Of a stretch of DNA of 64,000 nucleotides, positions 1 through 8,937 are shown in pieces. A model generated the notes under the pieces. It searched no databases. It worked only from the letters and a program-made list of their open reading frames with translations, and was not told where the DNA came from. The position numbers were made by a program, and so were the translations under genes. The stretch is from Microbacterium sp. KUDC0406 (GTDB lineage Bacteria > Actinomycetota > Actinomycetes > Actinomycetales > Microbacteriaceae), in contig NZ_CP091138.1 in NCBI RefSeq assembly GCF_021582875.1, positions 620,001 to 684,000 of the forward strand. Direction: 5' to 3'. Within the stretch, counting starts at the first letter, position 1, and every line of letters starts with the position of its first letter.

Positions 1-1
1 C

Positions 2-1462
2 GACGAGGAGCTGGCCGATCAGCGCGCCGAGGTGCTGCGCGCCTCGCTGTCGGACTACGAGCTGGAGGACGAGGACGACGCGCTGCTCGCCGGTGTCACG
101 CTCGGCGAGGACGGCATCGAGTACCTGCCGGCGCTGCCGGTCGTCGCGATCGTCGGGCGGCCGAACGTCGGCAAGTCCGCGCTCGTGAACCGCATCCTCG
201 GCCGCCGCGAGGCCGTCGTCGAGGACACCCCTGGTGTCACCCGTGACCGCGTCACGTACAAGGCCGAGTGGCTCGACCGCCGCTTCACGCTGGTCGACAC
301 CGGCGGCTGGGAGCCGGATGCCAAGGGCATCGACCGCTCGGTGGCGGCCCAGGCCGAGGTCGCGATCGACCTCTCCGACGTGGTGCTGTTCGTCGTCGAC
401 GCGATGGTCGGCGCCACCTCGACCGACGAGCACGTCGTGAAGCTGCTGCGCAAGAGCGGCAAGCCGGTGTTCCTCGTCGCGAACAAGATCGACGACGCAC
501 GCCAGGAGCCCGAGGCCGCCGCGCTGTGGAACCTCGGCCTCGGTGAACCGCACCCGGTGTCCGCGATCCACGGACGCGGCGTCGCAGACCTGCTCGACGC
601 CATCATGGCGAAGCTCCCCGACGTGTCGGCGGTCGCCAAGGCCGAGATCGGCGGACCGCGCCGGGTGGCCATCCTCGGCCGCCCGAACGTGGGCAAGTCG
701 TCGCTGCTGAACAAGGCCGCGGGCGAGGAGCGCGTGGTCGTCAACGACCTCGCCGGCACCACGCGCGACCCGGTGGACGAGATCGTCGAGCTGGGCGGCA
801 AGCTGTGGCGTCTGGTCGACACCGCCGGCATCCGTCGTCGCGTGCACCTGCAGCAGGGCGCGGACTTCTACGCCTCGCTGCGCACCTCGGCCGCGCTGGA
901 GAAGGCAGAGGTCGCCGTGGTCGTGCTCGACGTGAGCCAGCCGATCAGCGTGCAGGACCTGAACATCATCGACATGGTGCTCGAGTCGGGACGCGCGCTG
1001 GTGCTCGCGTTCAACAAGTGGGACCGCCTGTTCGACGACGACATGGAGAACATCGACCGTCGCCGCTACCTGGAGCGCGAGATCGAGCAGGACCTCGCGC
1101 ACGTGGCCTGGGCTCCTCGGGTGAACATCTCGGCGAAGACCGGCCGGCACTTCGACAAGCTGGTGCCCGCGCTCGAGCTGGCCCTGGAGAACTGGGATCG
1201 GCGCATCCCGACCGGCAAGTTCAACGCGTTCATCACCGAGCTCGTCGCCGCGCACCCGCATCCGCTGCGGGGCGGCAAGCAGCCGCGCATCCTGTTCGGC
1301 ACCCAGGCGTCGACCCGCCCGCCGACATTCGTGCTGTTCACCACGGGCTTCCTCGACCCGGGCTACCGACGGTTCATCCAGCGCCGCCTGCGGGAGCTGT
1401 ACGAGTTCGAGGGCACGCCGATCGTGATCAACATGCGCGTCAGGGAGCGCAGGCAGCGCTAG
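2..1462 (+). CDS. der: GTPase Der (EngA), 5' end outside window
   Basis: Double-domain GTPase needed for maturation of the 50S ribosomal subunit. Two copies of the P-loop GRPNVGKS are visible (near bases 154 and 679), each followed by the other G motifs, with NKID and NKWD as the two guanine-specificity motifs; a KH-like C-terminal domain ends in a basic tail. The reading frame is open to the left edge, so the true start lies upstream; a GTG at 32 is only the first possible start inside the window. An acidic stretch of about 40 residues precedes the first G domain, as in other actinobacterial Der proteins. The HIT gene follows after 2 bases, suggesting co-transcription. Identity is very secure from the tandem G domains. 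Confidence 0.97.
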   Translation, partial: DEELADQRAEVLRASLSDYELEDEDDALLAGVTLGEDGIEYLPALPVVAIVGRPNVGKSALVNRILGRREAVVEDTPGVTRDRVTYKAEWLDRRFTLVDTGGWEPDAKGIDRSVAAQAEVAIDLSDVVLFVVDAMVGATSTDEHVVKLLRKSGKPVFLVANKIDDARQEPEAAALWNLGLGEPHPVSAIHGRGVADLLDAIMAKLPDVSAVAKAEIGGPRRVAILGRPNVGKSSLLNKAAGEERVVVNDLAGTTRDPVDEIVELGGKLWRLVDTAGIRRRVHLQQGADFYASLRTSAALEKAEVAVVVLDVSQPISVQDLNIIDMVLESGRALVLAFNKWDRLFDDDMENIDRRRYLEREIEQDLAHVAWAPRVNISAKTGRHFDKLVPALELALENWDRRIPTGKFNAFITELVAAHPHPLRGGKQPRILFGTQASTRPPTFVLFTTGFLDPGYRRFIQRRLRELYEFEGTPIVINMRVRERRQR

Positions 1463-1464
1463 CC

Positions 1465-1902
1465 ATGGCCGACGGGACCTGCATCTTCTGCGCGATCGCA
1501 GACGGACAGGAGGCGGCGAGCGTCGTCTACGAGGACGAGACCGTCGTCGCCTTCCTGGACAGGTTCCCCGTCACGCGCGGCCATCTGCTGGTGGTCCCGC
1601 GTGCGCATGCGGTCGGGCTCGAGGATCTCGACGTCGCCACGGGTGCGCACATCTGGGAGGTCGGGCGGGAACTCGCGCGTGCTCTGCGGCGGTCGAGCAT
1701 TCCCAGCGACGGGGTCAACGTGCTGCTGTGCGACGGGGAGGCCGCGTATCAGACCGTCTTCCACTTCCATCTGCACGTCATCCCGCGCACGGCCGGGGAC
1801 GGCTGGACCGATCTGACGCATGAAACGCCGGAACGCGAGCGGTCGCTGCTCGACGACGAGGCCCGCGCGATCAGGCGGGCCCTCGCGATCGGCCGCGGCT
1901 GA
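1465..1902 (+). CDS. HIT family protein (nucleotide hydrolase/transferase)
   Basis: Histidine-triad protein of 145 residues, a normal length for the family, which hydrolyses or transfers nucleotides from AMP-linked or dinucleoside polyphosphate substrates. The active-site triad HFHLHVI lies at residues 100-106, and an N-terminal CIFC (residues 6-9) is the usual zinc-binding pair of the Hint/Fhit-like branch. ATG at 1465 starts 2 bases after the der stop, which suggests an operon and translational coupling. The exact substrate cannot be told from sequence. Confidence 0.93.
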   Translation: MADGTCIFCAIADGQEAASVVYEDETVVAFLDRFPVTRGHLLVVPRAHAVGLEDLDVATGAHIWEVGRELARALRRSSIPSDGVNVLLCDGEAAYQTVFHFHLHVIPRTAGDGWTDLTHETPERERSLLDDEARAIRRALAIGRG

Positions 1903-1989
1903 GGCGGAACGCCTACGATGGCAGGTGGATGCCGCATATCCGTGGCGTCCGCCTGAGCATGCCCACGAGGCCCGCCGAAGGAGATCGCG

Positions 1990-3051
1990 ATGACGCACAC
2001 CCTGCCCCTGCCAGACTTCAGCCACGAGCGCGTGGAGGTGATCACGGGGCCGAGGAGCGGACTGTTCATCGCCGTCGCGCTGCACTCCTCGGTGCTCGGC
2101 TCGGCTCTCGGCGGCGCTCGGCTGTGGAGCTACCCGCACTGGAGTGATGCGCTCGGCGACGCGCTGCGGCTGTCGGCGGCGATGACGCTGAAGAACGCCG
2201 CGGCGGGGCTGGATGCCGGCGGCGGAAAGTCGGTCATCGGGCTTCCGCCCCGGACGGTGCTGGATGCGGACCGCCGTCGTGCCGCCTTCCTCGATCTCGG
2301 CGACGCCGTCGAGCTGCTGGGCGGGGCGTACCGCACCGCGGAGGACGTCGGCTCGACGACCGCGGACATGCTGACGGTGAGCGAGCGCACCGCGCACGTG
2401 GTCGGCCTGCCGCAGGCGACCGGCGGCTCGGGCGAGCCCGCGGGGCCGACGAGCCTGGGCGTGCACGCGTCGCTGCAGGCGGTGCTGTCGAAGCTCACCG
2501 GATCGCCGTCGGCCGCGGGTCGTCGCGTGACGATCTCGGGCCTCGGGCAGGTCGGTGGACGGCTCGCTTCGCGGCTGGCGGAGGAGGGCGCCGTGCTCAC
2601 GGTGACCGACATCAACCCGGCACGGCGGTCCTTCGCCGCCGATCTGGGTGCGACGTGGGCCGAGCCCGGAACCGAGCACCTGGTGCCCGGCGACGTGTTC
2701 GTGCCGGCGGGCATCGGCGGCATCCTCACCGACGAGGTGATCGACGCGCTCGCGGTGAGGGCGGTCTGCGGGCCGGCGAACAATCCGCTGGCCTCGCATT
2801 CGGGTGCCCAGCGGCTGGCGGATCGCGGCATCCTCTACGCGCCCGACTTCGTCGTGAACGCGGGAGGTGTGATCTATCTCGACCTCGAGGCGAAGCGGCT
2901 CGGCAGCAGCGAGGAGATCATGGCGCGTGTCGCCGGCATCGGCGACACCGTCAGCCGGATCCTCGACGACGCCGAGGTGCGGGGCATCACGCCACTCGCG
3001 GCGGCGGAGGAACTCGCGGCGTCGCGGCTGCGAGAGGGAGCGCCGGTCTGA
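1990..3051 (+). CDS. Glu/Leu/Phe/Val dehydrogenase family protein
   Basis: NAD(P)-dependent amino-acid dehydrogenase of 353 residues, the size of leucine/valine/phenylalanine dehydrogenases rather than of hexameric glutamate dehydrogenase. Residues 65-82 (AMTLKNA then GLDAGGGKSVI) hold the two lysines, K68 and K80, that bind substrate and assist catalysis in the family. A Rossmann motif GLGQVGG lies near residue 183, and NNPL further on contributes to the cofactor site. In actinobacteria such enzymes usually deaminate branched-chain amino acids to 2-oxo acids. ATG at 1990 is preceded by AAGGAG at good spacing. It stands alone with a 130-base gap downstream. Whether it prefers valine, leucine or phenylalanine is unresolved. 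Confidence 0.92.
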   Translation: MTHTLPLPDFSHERVEVITGPRSGLFIAVALHSSVLGSALGGARLWSYPHWSDALGDALRLSAAMTLKNAAAGLDAGGGKSVIGLPPRTVLDADRRRAAFLDLGDAVELLGGAYRTAEDVGSTTADMLTVSERTAHVVGLPQATGGSGEPAGPTSLGVHASLQAVLSKLTGSPSAAGRRVTISGLGQVGGRLASRLAEEGAVLTVTDINPARRSFAADLGATWAEPGTEHLVPGDVFVPAGIGGILTDEVIDALAVRAVCGPANNPLASHSGAQRLADRGILYAPDFVVNAGGVIYLDLEAKRLGSSEEIMARVAGIGDTVSRILDDAEVRGITPLAAAEELAASRLREGAPV

Positions 3052-3182
3052 CGTGGATGGTGTGACGGTGATGTGCGGAGTGCGGGGCAGGCGCCGCCCG
3101 GGTCAGCGGGACGAGCGGTGCGGAGGAGCGACGGACGCCGCCGACGGAGTCGGACGCGTCGTGGTCGAGGAGGGCGTCTGAG

Positions 3183-3653
3183 ATGAGCGGTGCAGATGTC
3201 GAGATCGAGATCCTCGCGGCGATCACGGACTCCGATGCGGAGGACCTCGCCGGGCTTCTCCCGCAGCTGTCTCGCACGGCGAGTTTCGACCGCGCGCGGT
3301 TCGAGGCGATCGTAACGCACGACGCGACGGACCTGATCGTCGCCCGCGCGGACGGGCGGGTCGTCGGCATGGCGACGTTCGTCTCGCTGCCGCTGCCCTC
3401 CGGAATGCGCGGACACGTCGAGGATGTCGCCGTGGACGAGGCGATGCGCGGGCGCGGAATCGCCCGGATGCTGCTCACCCGCATGACCTTGCTCGCCGGG
3501 GAGCGCGGGCTGCGGACGCTCGACCTCACATCGCGTCCGTCGCGCGAGTCCGCGCTGAGGCTGTACGAGTCGGTGGGATTCATGCATCGGGAGACGAACG
3601 TGCTGCGGTTCACGCCCGGGGCGGGCACCGGGCTGGCGGTGGAGCCGGAATGA
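3183..3653 (+). CDS. GNAT family N-acetyltransferase
   Basis: Acetyl-CoA-dependent N-acyltransferase of 156 residues with a single GNAT fold. The acetyl-CoA pyrophosphate-binding loop appears as MRGRGIARMLL (about residues 87-97), preceded by the beta-4 strand VEDVAVDE. The later segment LTSRPSRESALRLYESVGF is the usual GNAT C-terminal half. ATG 3183 has GAGGAGGG upstream. The stop overlaps the start of the downstream methyltransferase (ATGA), so the two are probably translated together. The substrate is unknown. Confidence 0.9.
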   Translation: MSGADVEIEILAAITDSDAEDLAGLLPQLSRTASFDRARFEAIVTHDATDLIVARADGRVVGMATFVSLPLPSGMRGHVEDVAVDEAMRGRGIARMLLTRMTLLAGERGLRTLDLTSRPSRESALRLYESVGFMHRETNVLRFTPGAGTGLAVEPE

Positions 3654-4447
3654 CGGAGCGTCCGCAGGATCGCAGGGACATCGCGGAGGCGTTCGGCGTG
3701 GATGCGGAGCGCTATGACCGGGCGCGCCCGCGGTATCCGCGGGGCGTGGCGGAGGCGGTGCTGGACGGGCTGCCGGCGGCGCGGGTTCTCGACGTCGGCA
3801 TCGGCACCGGCATCTCGGCGCTCACGTTCCGGGATGCCGGCGCGGAGGTCACGGGTGTCGAGGTCGATGAGCGGATGGCCGAGATCGCCCGGCTGCGGGG
3901 ATTCCCGGTGGAGGTGGCCCGCTTCGAGGAGTGGGATGCCGGCGGCGCGGTGTTCGATGCGGTGGTGTCGGGGCAGGCCTGGCACTGGGTCGACGCGACG
4001 GCGGGCACTGACGCGGCAGCGCGCGTGCTGCGCCCCGGCGGCCGGCTCGCCCTGTTCTGGAATGTCGGCGAGCCGGCATCCGACATCGCTGCGGCCTTCG
4101 GCGAGGTGTACCGATCGGTGGAGACCGGCCTGCCGTTCACGCCGTGGTCCGGCGGGATGTCGGCGATCGACGGATACCTGCGGAGCATCGTGGAGCCGGC
4201 GGCCGCCGGCATCCGCGCGTCGGGTCTCTTCTCGGAGCCGGCGCTGCGGAGGTTCGACTGGAGTGCGACGATCACGCGGGACGAATGGCTGGACCAGGTG
4301 CCGACGTCGGGCGGGCACAACCGCATCCCCGCCGAGCGGCTCGCGGAGCTTCTGGACGGCCTGGGACGGGTCGTCGACGAGCACGGCGGCAGTTTCACGA
4401 TGGAGTACGCCACGCTGCTGGTGATGGCCGAGCGGCACCAGGTGTGA
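3650..4447 (+). CDS. class I SAM-dependent methyltransferase
   Basis: Small-molecule methyltransferase of 265 residues. The SAM-binding motif I reads VLDVGIGTGIS at about residues 46-56, followed by the acidic residue of motif II in VTGVEVDERM, and VVSGQAWHWVD near residue 110 is typical of the Methyltransf_11 type that includes yeast Trm9- and UbiE-like proteins. It overlaps the upstream acetyltransferase by 4 bases (ATGA) and is followed 4 bases later by the GrpB gene, so 3183-4994 is likely one transcript. The acceptor substrate cannot be predicted. Confidence 0.9.
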   Translation: MTERPQDRRDIAEAFGVDAERYDRARPRYPRGVAEAVLDGLPAARVLDVGIGTGISALTFRDAGAEVTGVEVDERMAEIARLRGFPVEVARFEEWDAGGAVFDAVVSGQAWHWVDATAGTDAAARVLRPGGRLALFWNVGEPASDIAAAFGEVYRSVETGLPFTPWSGGMSAIDGYLRSIVEPAAAGIRASGLFSEPALRRFDWSATITRDEWLDQVPTSGGHNRIPAERLAELLDGLGRVVDEHGGSFTMEYATLLVMAERHQV

Positions 4448-4451
4448 TCGC

Positions 4452-4994
4452 GTGTCGGTGATCGTGGTGCCGTACTCGGCGGAGTGGCCCGGCCTCTTCG
4501 ACCGGATCTCGGCGGAGCTGCGCGTCGCGCTGGCGGACGTGCCGCTCGTGGCGATCGAGCACGTCGGCTCGACATCCGTGCCGGGGCTGGCGGCGAAGCC
4601 GATCATCGACGTCGACGTGATCGTGCGGCGCGAGTCTGTGCCGGCGGCGATCCGCGCGTTGGAGGCGGCGGGATACGCGCATCGAGGGAACCTCGGGCTC
4701 GTCGATCGCGAGGCGTTCACCCCGCCCGACTCTCGGCCGGCCCGGCATGTCTACCTGTGCGTCGAGGGCACGCTGCAGGTGCGCGCACATGTCGCGGTGC
4801 GCGATGCATTGCGCGCGGATGCCGGGCTGCGCGGCCGATACGCCGCCGTGAAGACGGCGCTGGCGGAGGATCCGTCGATGGACATCGACAGGTACATCGC
4901 GGGAAAGTCGGACGTGCTGCAGGAGGTTCTCGCCGCGTCGGCGCTCACGGATGAGGAGAAGCGCCGGCTCTATGCGCTGAACACCGGGACGTGA
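4452..4994 (+). CDS. GrpB family (UPF0157) protein, nucleotidyltransferase-like
   Basis: A 180-residue member of the GrpB/UPF0157 family, which has a nucleotidyltransferase-like fold and is often found fused to CoaE; its molecular role is not settled. The family signature is clear near residues 36-55: EHVGSTSVPGLAAKPIIDVD, with two spaced aspartates. The later RDALRADAGLRGRYAAVK motif is also typical. It starts with GTG 4 bases after the methyltransferase stop, which argues for translation within the same operon. Confidence 0.9.
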   Translation: MSVIVVPYSAEWPGLFDRISAELRVALADVPLVAIEHVGSTSVPGLAAKPIIDVDVIVRRESVPAAIRALEAAGYAHRGNLGLVDREAFTPPDSRPARHVYLCVEGTLQVRAHVAVRDALRADAGLRGRYAAVKTALAEDPSMDIDRYIAGKSDVLQEVLAASALTDEEKRRLYALNTGT

Positions 4995-5120
4995 CGTGTC
5001 GGATGCCGCGTCGGCGACGAGCGCGGTGGATCTGTGCGCTGGACGCCGGCGCAGGAGGTGAATGAGCACCCACCCCTTCGTGTCGGTGCCGGATCGGTCC
5101 CGCTGTGAAAGGCTGGAGCG

Positions 5121-6020
5121 GTGACGATCGTTCCTCCAGAGCCCGGCGAACCGCGACGTCCGCTGGGTCCGCGTGATCCGGGGGATGCCTGGGTGGTGGC
5201 GGACTCGGGGGAGCGGTACTGGGGACGCTTCGGCGCGGCGGGTGTGCTCGCCGTCGATGCGGAGCGCGGGGTGCTGCTGCAGCATCGGGTCAGCTGGAGT
5301 CACTTCGGCGGCACGTGGGGGATTCCCGGTGGTGCACGGCACCAGGGGGAGTCCGCCCTTGACGGCGCGCTGCGCGAGTCGAGGGAGGAGGCGGGCATTC
5401 CGGCGGGTGCGCTGCGGCAGCGGTTCGCGAACGTGCTGGACCTGTCCATCTGGACCTACACGACGGTGGTGGCGGATGTCGTGGAGCCGTTCGATCCGGT
5501 GATCAGCGACCCCGAGAGCGTGGCGTTGGAGTGGGTTCCGGTCGCGGAGGTGACGCAGCGAGAGCTGCATCCGGGCTTCGCCGATTCCTGGGGGCGCCTG
5601 TCGGCGCTGCTGGATGTGCGTCCGGCCGTCGTGGTGGATGCCGCGAACGTCGTGGGTTCGGTGCCGGACGGATGGTGGAAGGACCGTGCCGGGGCGGCCG
5701 CACGGTTGCATGCCCGGGTCGCCGCATGGGCGGCCAGTGGTGTCGCGGCGTCGGCGCTCGGGCTCGCAGCGGACCGCTGGTACCCGGCGGTGTCGTTCGT
5801 CGTCGAAGGGCAGGCGCGGGCGATGGCTGAGGCCGTCGGCGGCGTTGACGTCGTGCGGGCACCGGCGAGTGGTGATGATGCGATCGTGGCCGAGGCCTCA
5901 CGGCTCGTCGGCGACGGGATGGCGGTGACCGTCGTGACGAGTGACCGCGGCTTGCGTGAGCGTGTGGAGGCCGTCGGCGGCCGCGTCGAGTCAGCCGGGT
6001 GGCTGCTCGGACAGCTCTGA
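5121..6020 (+). CDS. Nudix hydrolase fused to a C-terminal PIN/NYN-like domain
   Basis: Two-domain protein of 299 residues. Residues about 30-155 form a Nudix domain with a canonical box (GARHQGESALDGALRESREE begins near residue 71), so it should cleave a nucleoside diphosphate linked to another moiety. Residues about 168-299 look like a separate PIN/NYN nuclease-like domain: VVVDAANVVGS gives the first acidic strand, followed by WWKDR, a DDAIV motif and TSDRGLRERV, which matches the acidic/Asp-Arg pattern of the fold. I infer nuclease-like chemistry only from this pattern. A GTG start at 5121 follows a GGAG. The gene stands alone, 126 bases after grpB. Similar fusions may be widespread in actinobacteria; I cannot check. 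Confidence 0.85.
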   Translation: MTIVPPEPGEPRRPLGPRDPGDAWVVADSGERYWGRFGAAGVLAVDAERGVLLQHRVSWSHFGGTWGIPGGARHQGESALDGALRESREEAGIPAGALRQRFANVLDLSIWTYTTVVADVVEPFDPVISDPESVALEWVPVAEVTQRELHPGFADSWGRLSALLDVRPAVVVDAANVVGSVPDGWWKDRAGAAARLHARVAAWAASGVAASALGLAADRWYPAVSFVVEGQARAMAEAVGGVDVVRAPASGDDAIVAEASRLVGDGMAVTVVTSDRGLRERVEAVGGRVESAGWLLGQL

Positions 6021-6041
6021 CCCGGGGCGCTGCGCCCGCCG

Positions 6042-6223
6042 GTCGTTGAGCGAGCGGAGCGAGACGAAACGCGTTGCGCCGTGCCCACTGGTCGTTGAGC
6101 GAGCGGAGCGAGACGAAACGCGTTGCGTACCCCGGGGCGTTGCGTCCGCCCACCGGCCGTTGAGCCCACCGGCCGTTGAGCCCGCCGGTCGTTGAGCGAG
6201 CGGAGCGAGACGAAACGCGTTGC
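6042..6223. repeat. three copies of a 36-bp intergenic repeat plus two partial copies
   Basis: A 36-bp unit beginning GTCGTTGAGCGAGCGGAGCG occurs at 6042-6077, 6091-6126 and 6188-6223. Two shortened copies (CCACCGGCCGTTGAGC) lie at about 6150-6180. Each unit contains the short inverted motif GAGCGAGCGGAGCGAG. The array fills the gap between the Nudix gene and the IS element. The 6021-6344 gap contains this array, the IS left end and about 90 bases of unassigned flank. No gene is supported there. Confidence 0.85.
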
Positions 6224-6344
6224 GTGCCCAGGGACGTCAGCAGCCGGGAGCCGACGGGGTTTCGGTGCAGGTGTGTGCCACGAGGGCTGTGTGGGCTTCG
6301 AAGACGCGGATCGGGTCTGCTGCACGGATAGGTGACAGTTTCGG

Positions 6345-7247
6345 TTAGGCCGCGAGGGCCAGGTTCTGGTTCATGATGGTCTCGAATTCGACCGGCGTCA
6401 AACGGCCCAGACGTGCTTGCCGACGGCGCCGATGGTAGGTCCGTTCGATCCAGGTCACGATCGCGATCCGCAGCTCTTCCCGGGTGGCCCAGGACCGCCG
6501 ATTGAGGACATTCTTTTGCAGCAGCGCGAAGAAGCTCTCCATCGCGGCGTTATCACCGGCCGCGCCGACTCGGCCCATCGAGCCGACCATACGGTGACGA
6601 GCCAGCACCCGGATGACCTTCCGGGAACGGAACTGACTGCCCCTATCGCTATGCAGCACGCAACCGGCGACGTCACCGCGCAGCGCGGCGGCGTTGTTGA
6701 TCGCGTTCACGACCAGCCGGGACTTCATCCGCGAGTCGATCGAGTAGCCGACGATCTTGCCCGAGAACACGTCCTTGACCGCGCAGAGGTAGAGTTCGCC
6801 CTCGCCGGTGCGGTGCTCGGTGATGTCGGTCAGCCAGAGCCGGTTCCGGCTGTCAGCGGTGAACTCGTGTCGGACCCGCCCGTCCTCGTCAGTCACCGCG
6901 CACAGGTCGTCGTGGACCGGCGGTCCGGGCCTCTTGCCGTTACGTCCCTTCTTCTTCCCGAACGCCGACCACCAGCCGTTCGCTGACGTGATCCTCCACG
7001 CGGTCCGGTCCGCCATCGGTTCCCCGGCGTCGCGGGCCTCGTCGGCCAGGAGACGATGCCCGAACTCAGGATCGTCACGGTGCGCGTCGAACAGCGCGTT
7101 TGCCCGATACGCCTCCACCAGCTCAGCATTCGTGATGGGGTCGGCCAGCCACCGGTAGTAGGGCTGGCGGGAGAGCTTGAGGACCCGGCACGTCACTGCG
7201 ACGGGGATCCCGTCGGCAGCGAGCTCTGTCACGAGCGGGTATGTCAT
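6345..7247 (-). CDS. IS3-family transposase OrfB (DDE integrase core)
   Basis: Catalytic subunit of the IS3-type transposase, 300 residues. It has the HTH_21-like N-terminal segment (SRQPYYRWL, then AHRDDPEFGHRLLADEA), then the rve integrase core. The DDE residues can be read as WLTDITEH (D), HSDRGSQFRS (D) and NAAMESFFALLQKN (E). The ATG overlaps the orfA stop (ATGA at 7244-7247). The full transposase may be made by frameshifting near GGGAAAATGA, or OrfB may be made by coupled re-initiation; the sequence does not decide which. Confidence 0.93.
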   Translation of the reverse strand: MTYPLVTELAADGIPVAVTCRVLKLSRQPYYRWLADPITNAELVEAYRANALFDAHRDDPEFGHRLLADEARDAGEPMADRTAWRITSANGWWSAFGKKKGRNGKRPGPPVHDDLCAVTDEDGRVRHEFTADSRNRLWLTDITEHRTGEGELYLCAVKDVFSGKIVGYSIDSRMKSRLVVNAINNAAALRGDVAGCVLHSDRGSQFRSRKVIRVLARHRMVGSMGRVGAAGDNAAMESFFALLQKNVLNRRSWATREELRIAIVTWIERTYHRRRRQARLGRLTPVEFETIMNQNLALAA

Positions 7248-7537
7248 TTTCCCGGCAGATGCGCCTGAGCGAAGTACGCCGCCGCACGACGGAGCACCTC
7301 GTTCTCCTGCTCCAACAGCCGCACCCGCTTGCGCAACTCGCGAGCTTCGTCAGCCTCGGCCCGGGTCGCGCCGGGCTTGGCGCCGTCTTCCACATCGGCC
7401 TGGCGAAGCCAGTTCTGCAGGCACGTCTCGCTGATTCCGAAGTCGGTCGCGATCTGCTTGATCGACACACCGTCCTCGCGCTGACGAGCCACCCGCACGA
7501 CATCGTCGCGGAACTCACGGGGATAGGGCTTGGGCAT
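7244..7537 (-). CDS. IS3-family transposase OrfA (HTH, DNA-binding)
   Basis: DNA-binding partner of the IS3 transposase, 97 residues from the ATG at 7537, which has GGAGGA seven bases upstream; a longer in-frame start at 7561 lacks such a site. Residues about 1-50 (MPKPYPREFRDDVVRVARQR then SIKQIATDFGISETCLQNWL) form the HTH_Tnp_1 helix-turn-helix. The rest (EARELRKRVRLLEQENEVLRRAAAYF) is the leucine zipper typical of IS3 OrfA. Its stop overlaps orfB. Confidence 0.93.
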   Translation of the reverse strand: MPKPYPREFRDDVVRVARQREDGVSIKQIATDFGISETCLQNWLRQADVEDGAKPGATRAEADEARELRKRVRLLEQENEVLRRAAAYFAQAHLPGK

Positions 7538-7604
7538 GATGACATCCTCCCAGCAGCGCACTCAGCACCACAGATCAGGTGTCACCTATGCGTGCAGCAG
7601 ACCC

Positions 7605-8820
7605 CAGGTCGTCCGTGCCGGTGAGGGTGGTCGCTGCGATTGTGACCTGGATGTGTCCGGTGATGTTGTCCAGGCCGGTGCCCTGCATGTCGGAGGGGTC
7701 TGCTGCCAGGAGCAGGTCGGTGAGGATGTCGGCGCGGATCTGGTCGTAGGTGCGGTTCCCGGCTCTGGGTGCGGGGTGTGGTGGTGTCGGTGGTGGGCCG
7801 GGCGGTGAGGGGGCCCGGTCGGGGTGGACCTCGGTGATCATCCACTCGGGGATGAGGTTGGGGCAGGCGACATCGGGGTCGAGGATCCCGGCGTGCACAG
7901 ATGCGGCGAGGTCGAACTGTACGGCGAGGTCGTCCTCGGCGTCCCGGTCGGCCCACGCATCGGGGACGTCGTCGTGGTAGCCGTCGTCCCAGGGGACCAG
8001 ATCCTGGTCATCCGCCTTCGCGTACGCGGCGGCGGCCCACTCGTCGTCGTTGCCGGTCGATTCGTCGTCGGCCCAGACCTCATCCGGAATCCCCGCATCC
8101 TCGGCACCCGTGCTGCTGGCCTCTGCGTCGCTGGCTGTCGTGGTGGCTTCGTTCTCGGCTTTGCGGGTCTCCTGTGCGATCTTGCGGGTGATCCGGGTGA
8201 GCCGGTCGTAGATCGCCACGGCGAGGTACTCGGGGAGGACGGCGACCAGCCGGGCGAGTCCGTCATCGAGCAGCTGGATGCTCACGCAGCGTTCCTCTGC
8301 GGCTTTCGCATGCCGCTCCCGCAGCGTCACCTGCGCGATCGTCGCGGCCACCGCCTGCACCTGCGGGCGTGTCCGGCCGGGGAGTCGGCTTCGGCGATCT
8401 TCACGGCGGCCTCGGCGAACGCATCCAGCGCGTCGGCGCCGGCGGTCCCGTTCATCACGGCTTCGCGGACGATCGCGCCGGCCCGGCAGATCTCCCGCAC
8501 ATGCGACGGGGTGAGCCGTCCCTCCCGCAACGCCTCCCGGACCGCAGAGAAGTCCCTGTCCAGCGCGGCGGCGTCCGCGAACGCGGACTGCGTGGTCATC
8601 TTCGCCAGACGCCCGGCCGCGGCGTACTCGGACACCATTGACCGGTAGGCCACATCGCTGACCTCACTGTTCGAGTGCCCGTCAGCCTCGAACACCCGCA
8701 TCCGCTCGGCCAGCAGACCCGACGCCTCCGCCTCCAGCCGGGCGATCTCCCGACGCGTCCGCACCCACGCATCCAGCAGCGCCGTACGCTGCTCGAGCTC
8801 GGGGAGACGTCCGCTGTCAT
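7605..8820 (-). pseudogene. DUF222 protein gene (usual partner of an HNH nuclease domain), cut by the IS
   Basis: From ATG 8820 the protein reads MTADVSP-ELEQRTALLDAW and continues through a typical DUF222 domain (RREIARLEAEASGLLAERM, REALREGRLTPSHVREICRA, AATIAQVTLRERHAKAAEER, then GLDNITGHIQVTIAATTLTG). It stops at the IS border, just where the family normally runs into an HNH endonuclease domain; no HNH sequence is found on the far side of the IS. Two frame breaks, at G runs 8801-8804 and 8379-8382, are each repaired by one added base and are probably sequencing errors. The loss of the C-terminus through the IS is real. A TATACT box lies 6 bases upstream of the ATG. An acidic, low-complexity insert (about bases 7930-8110) is unusual. 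Confidence 0.82.
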
Positions 8821-8826
8821 GACTCC

Positions 8827-8832
8827 AGTATA
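8827..8832 (-). promoter_or_regulatory. -10 box of a leaderless promoter for the DUF222 gene
   Basis: TATACT on the minus strand, with 6 bases (GGAGTC) between it and the ATG at 8820. A transcript starting about 7 bases after the -10 would begin at the start codon. The same layout recurs at several genes in the window. Confidence 0.6.
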
Positions 8833-8937
8833 GAACAAAGAGACGATAGATGGAAGAGTGAGAGTGGGGTTGGAATCGAAAGGTTCGAAGATAAAAGCGA
8901 ATGATGAACGCTCGTCATCGATGCGTCGAGGGGGCGG

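Larger units (their letters stand above)
6313..7604 (-). mobile_element. IS3-family insertion sequence, complete, about 1.29 kb
   Basis: Contains the usual IS3 pair: orfA with a helix-turn-helix and leucine zipper, and orfB with a DDE integrase. Inverted terminal repeats of 25 bp, matching at 24 positions, lie at 6313-6337 and 7580-7604 (outer part GGGTCTGCTGCACG, inner part ATAGGTGACA). No target duplication is evident at these borders: the left flank ends GATC and the right flank begins CAGG. On the right the element cuts into a DUF222 gene. Both reading frames are intact, so the element may be recent and active. Confidence 0.88.

Noticed and set aside
6042..6223. CRISPR array
   Set aside because: Units are few, spacers are irregular and partly repetitive, and there are no cas genes; it is an intergenic repeat family.
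6240..6330. Flank left of the IS as the C-terminal end of the DUF222/HNH gene
   Set aside because: The minus strand gives DPIRVFEAHTALVAHTCTE and a stop, which does not resemble an HNH domain; left unassigned.
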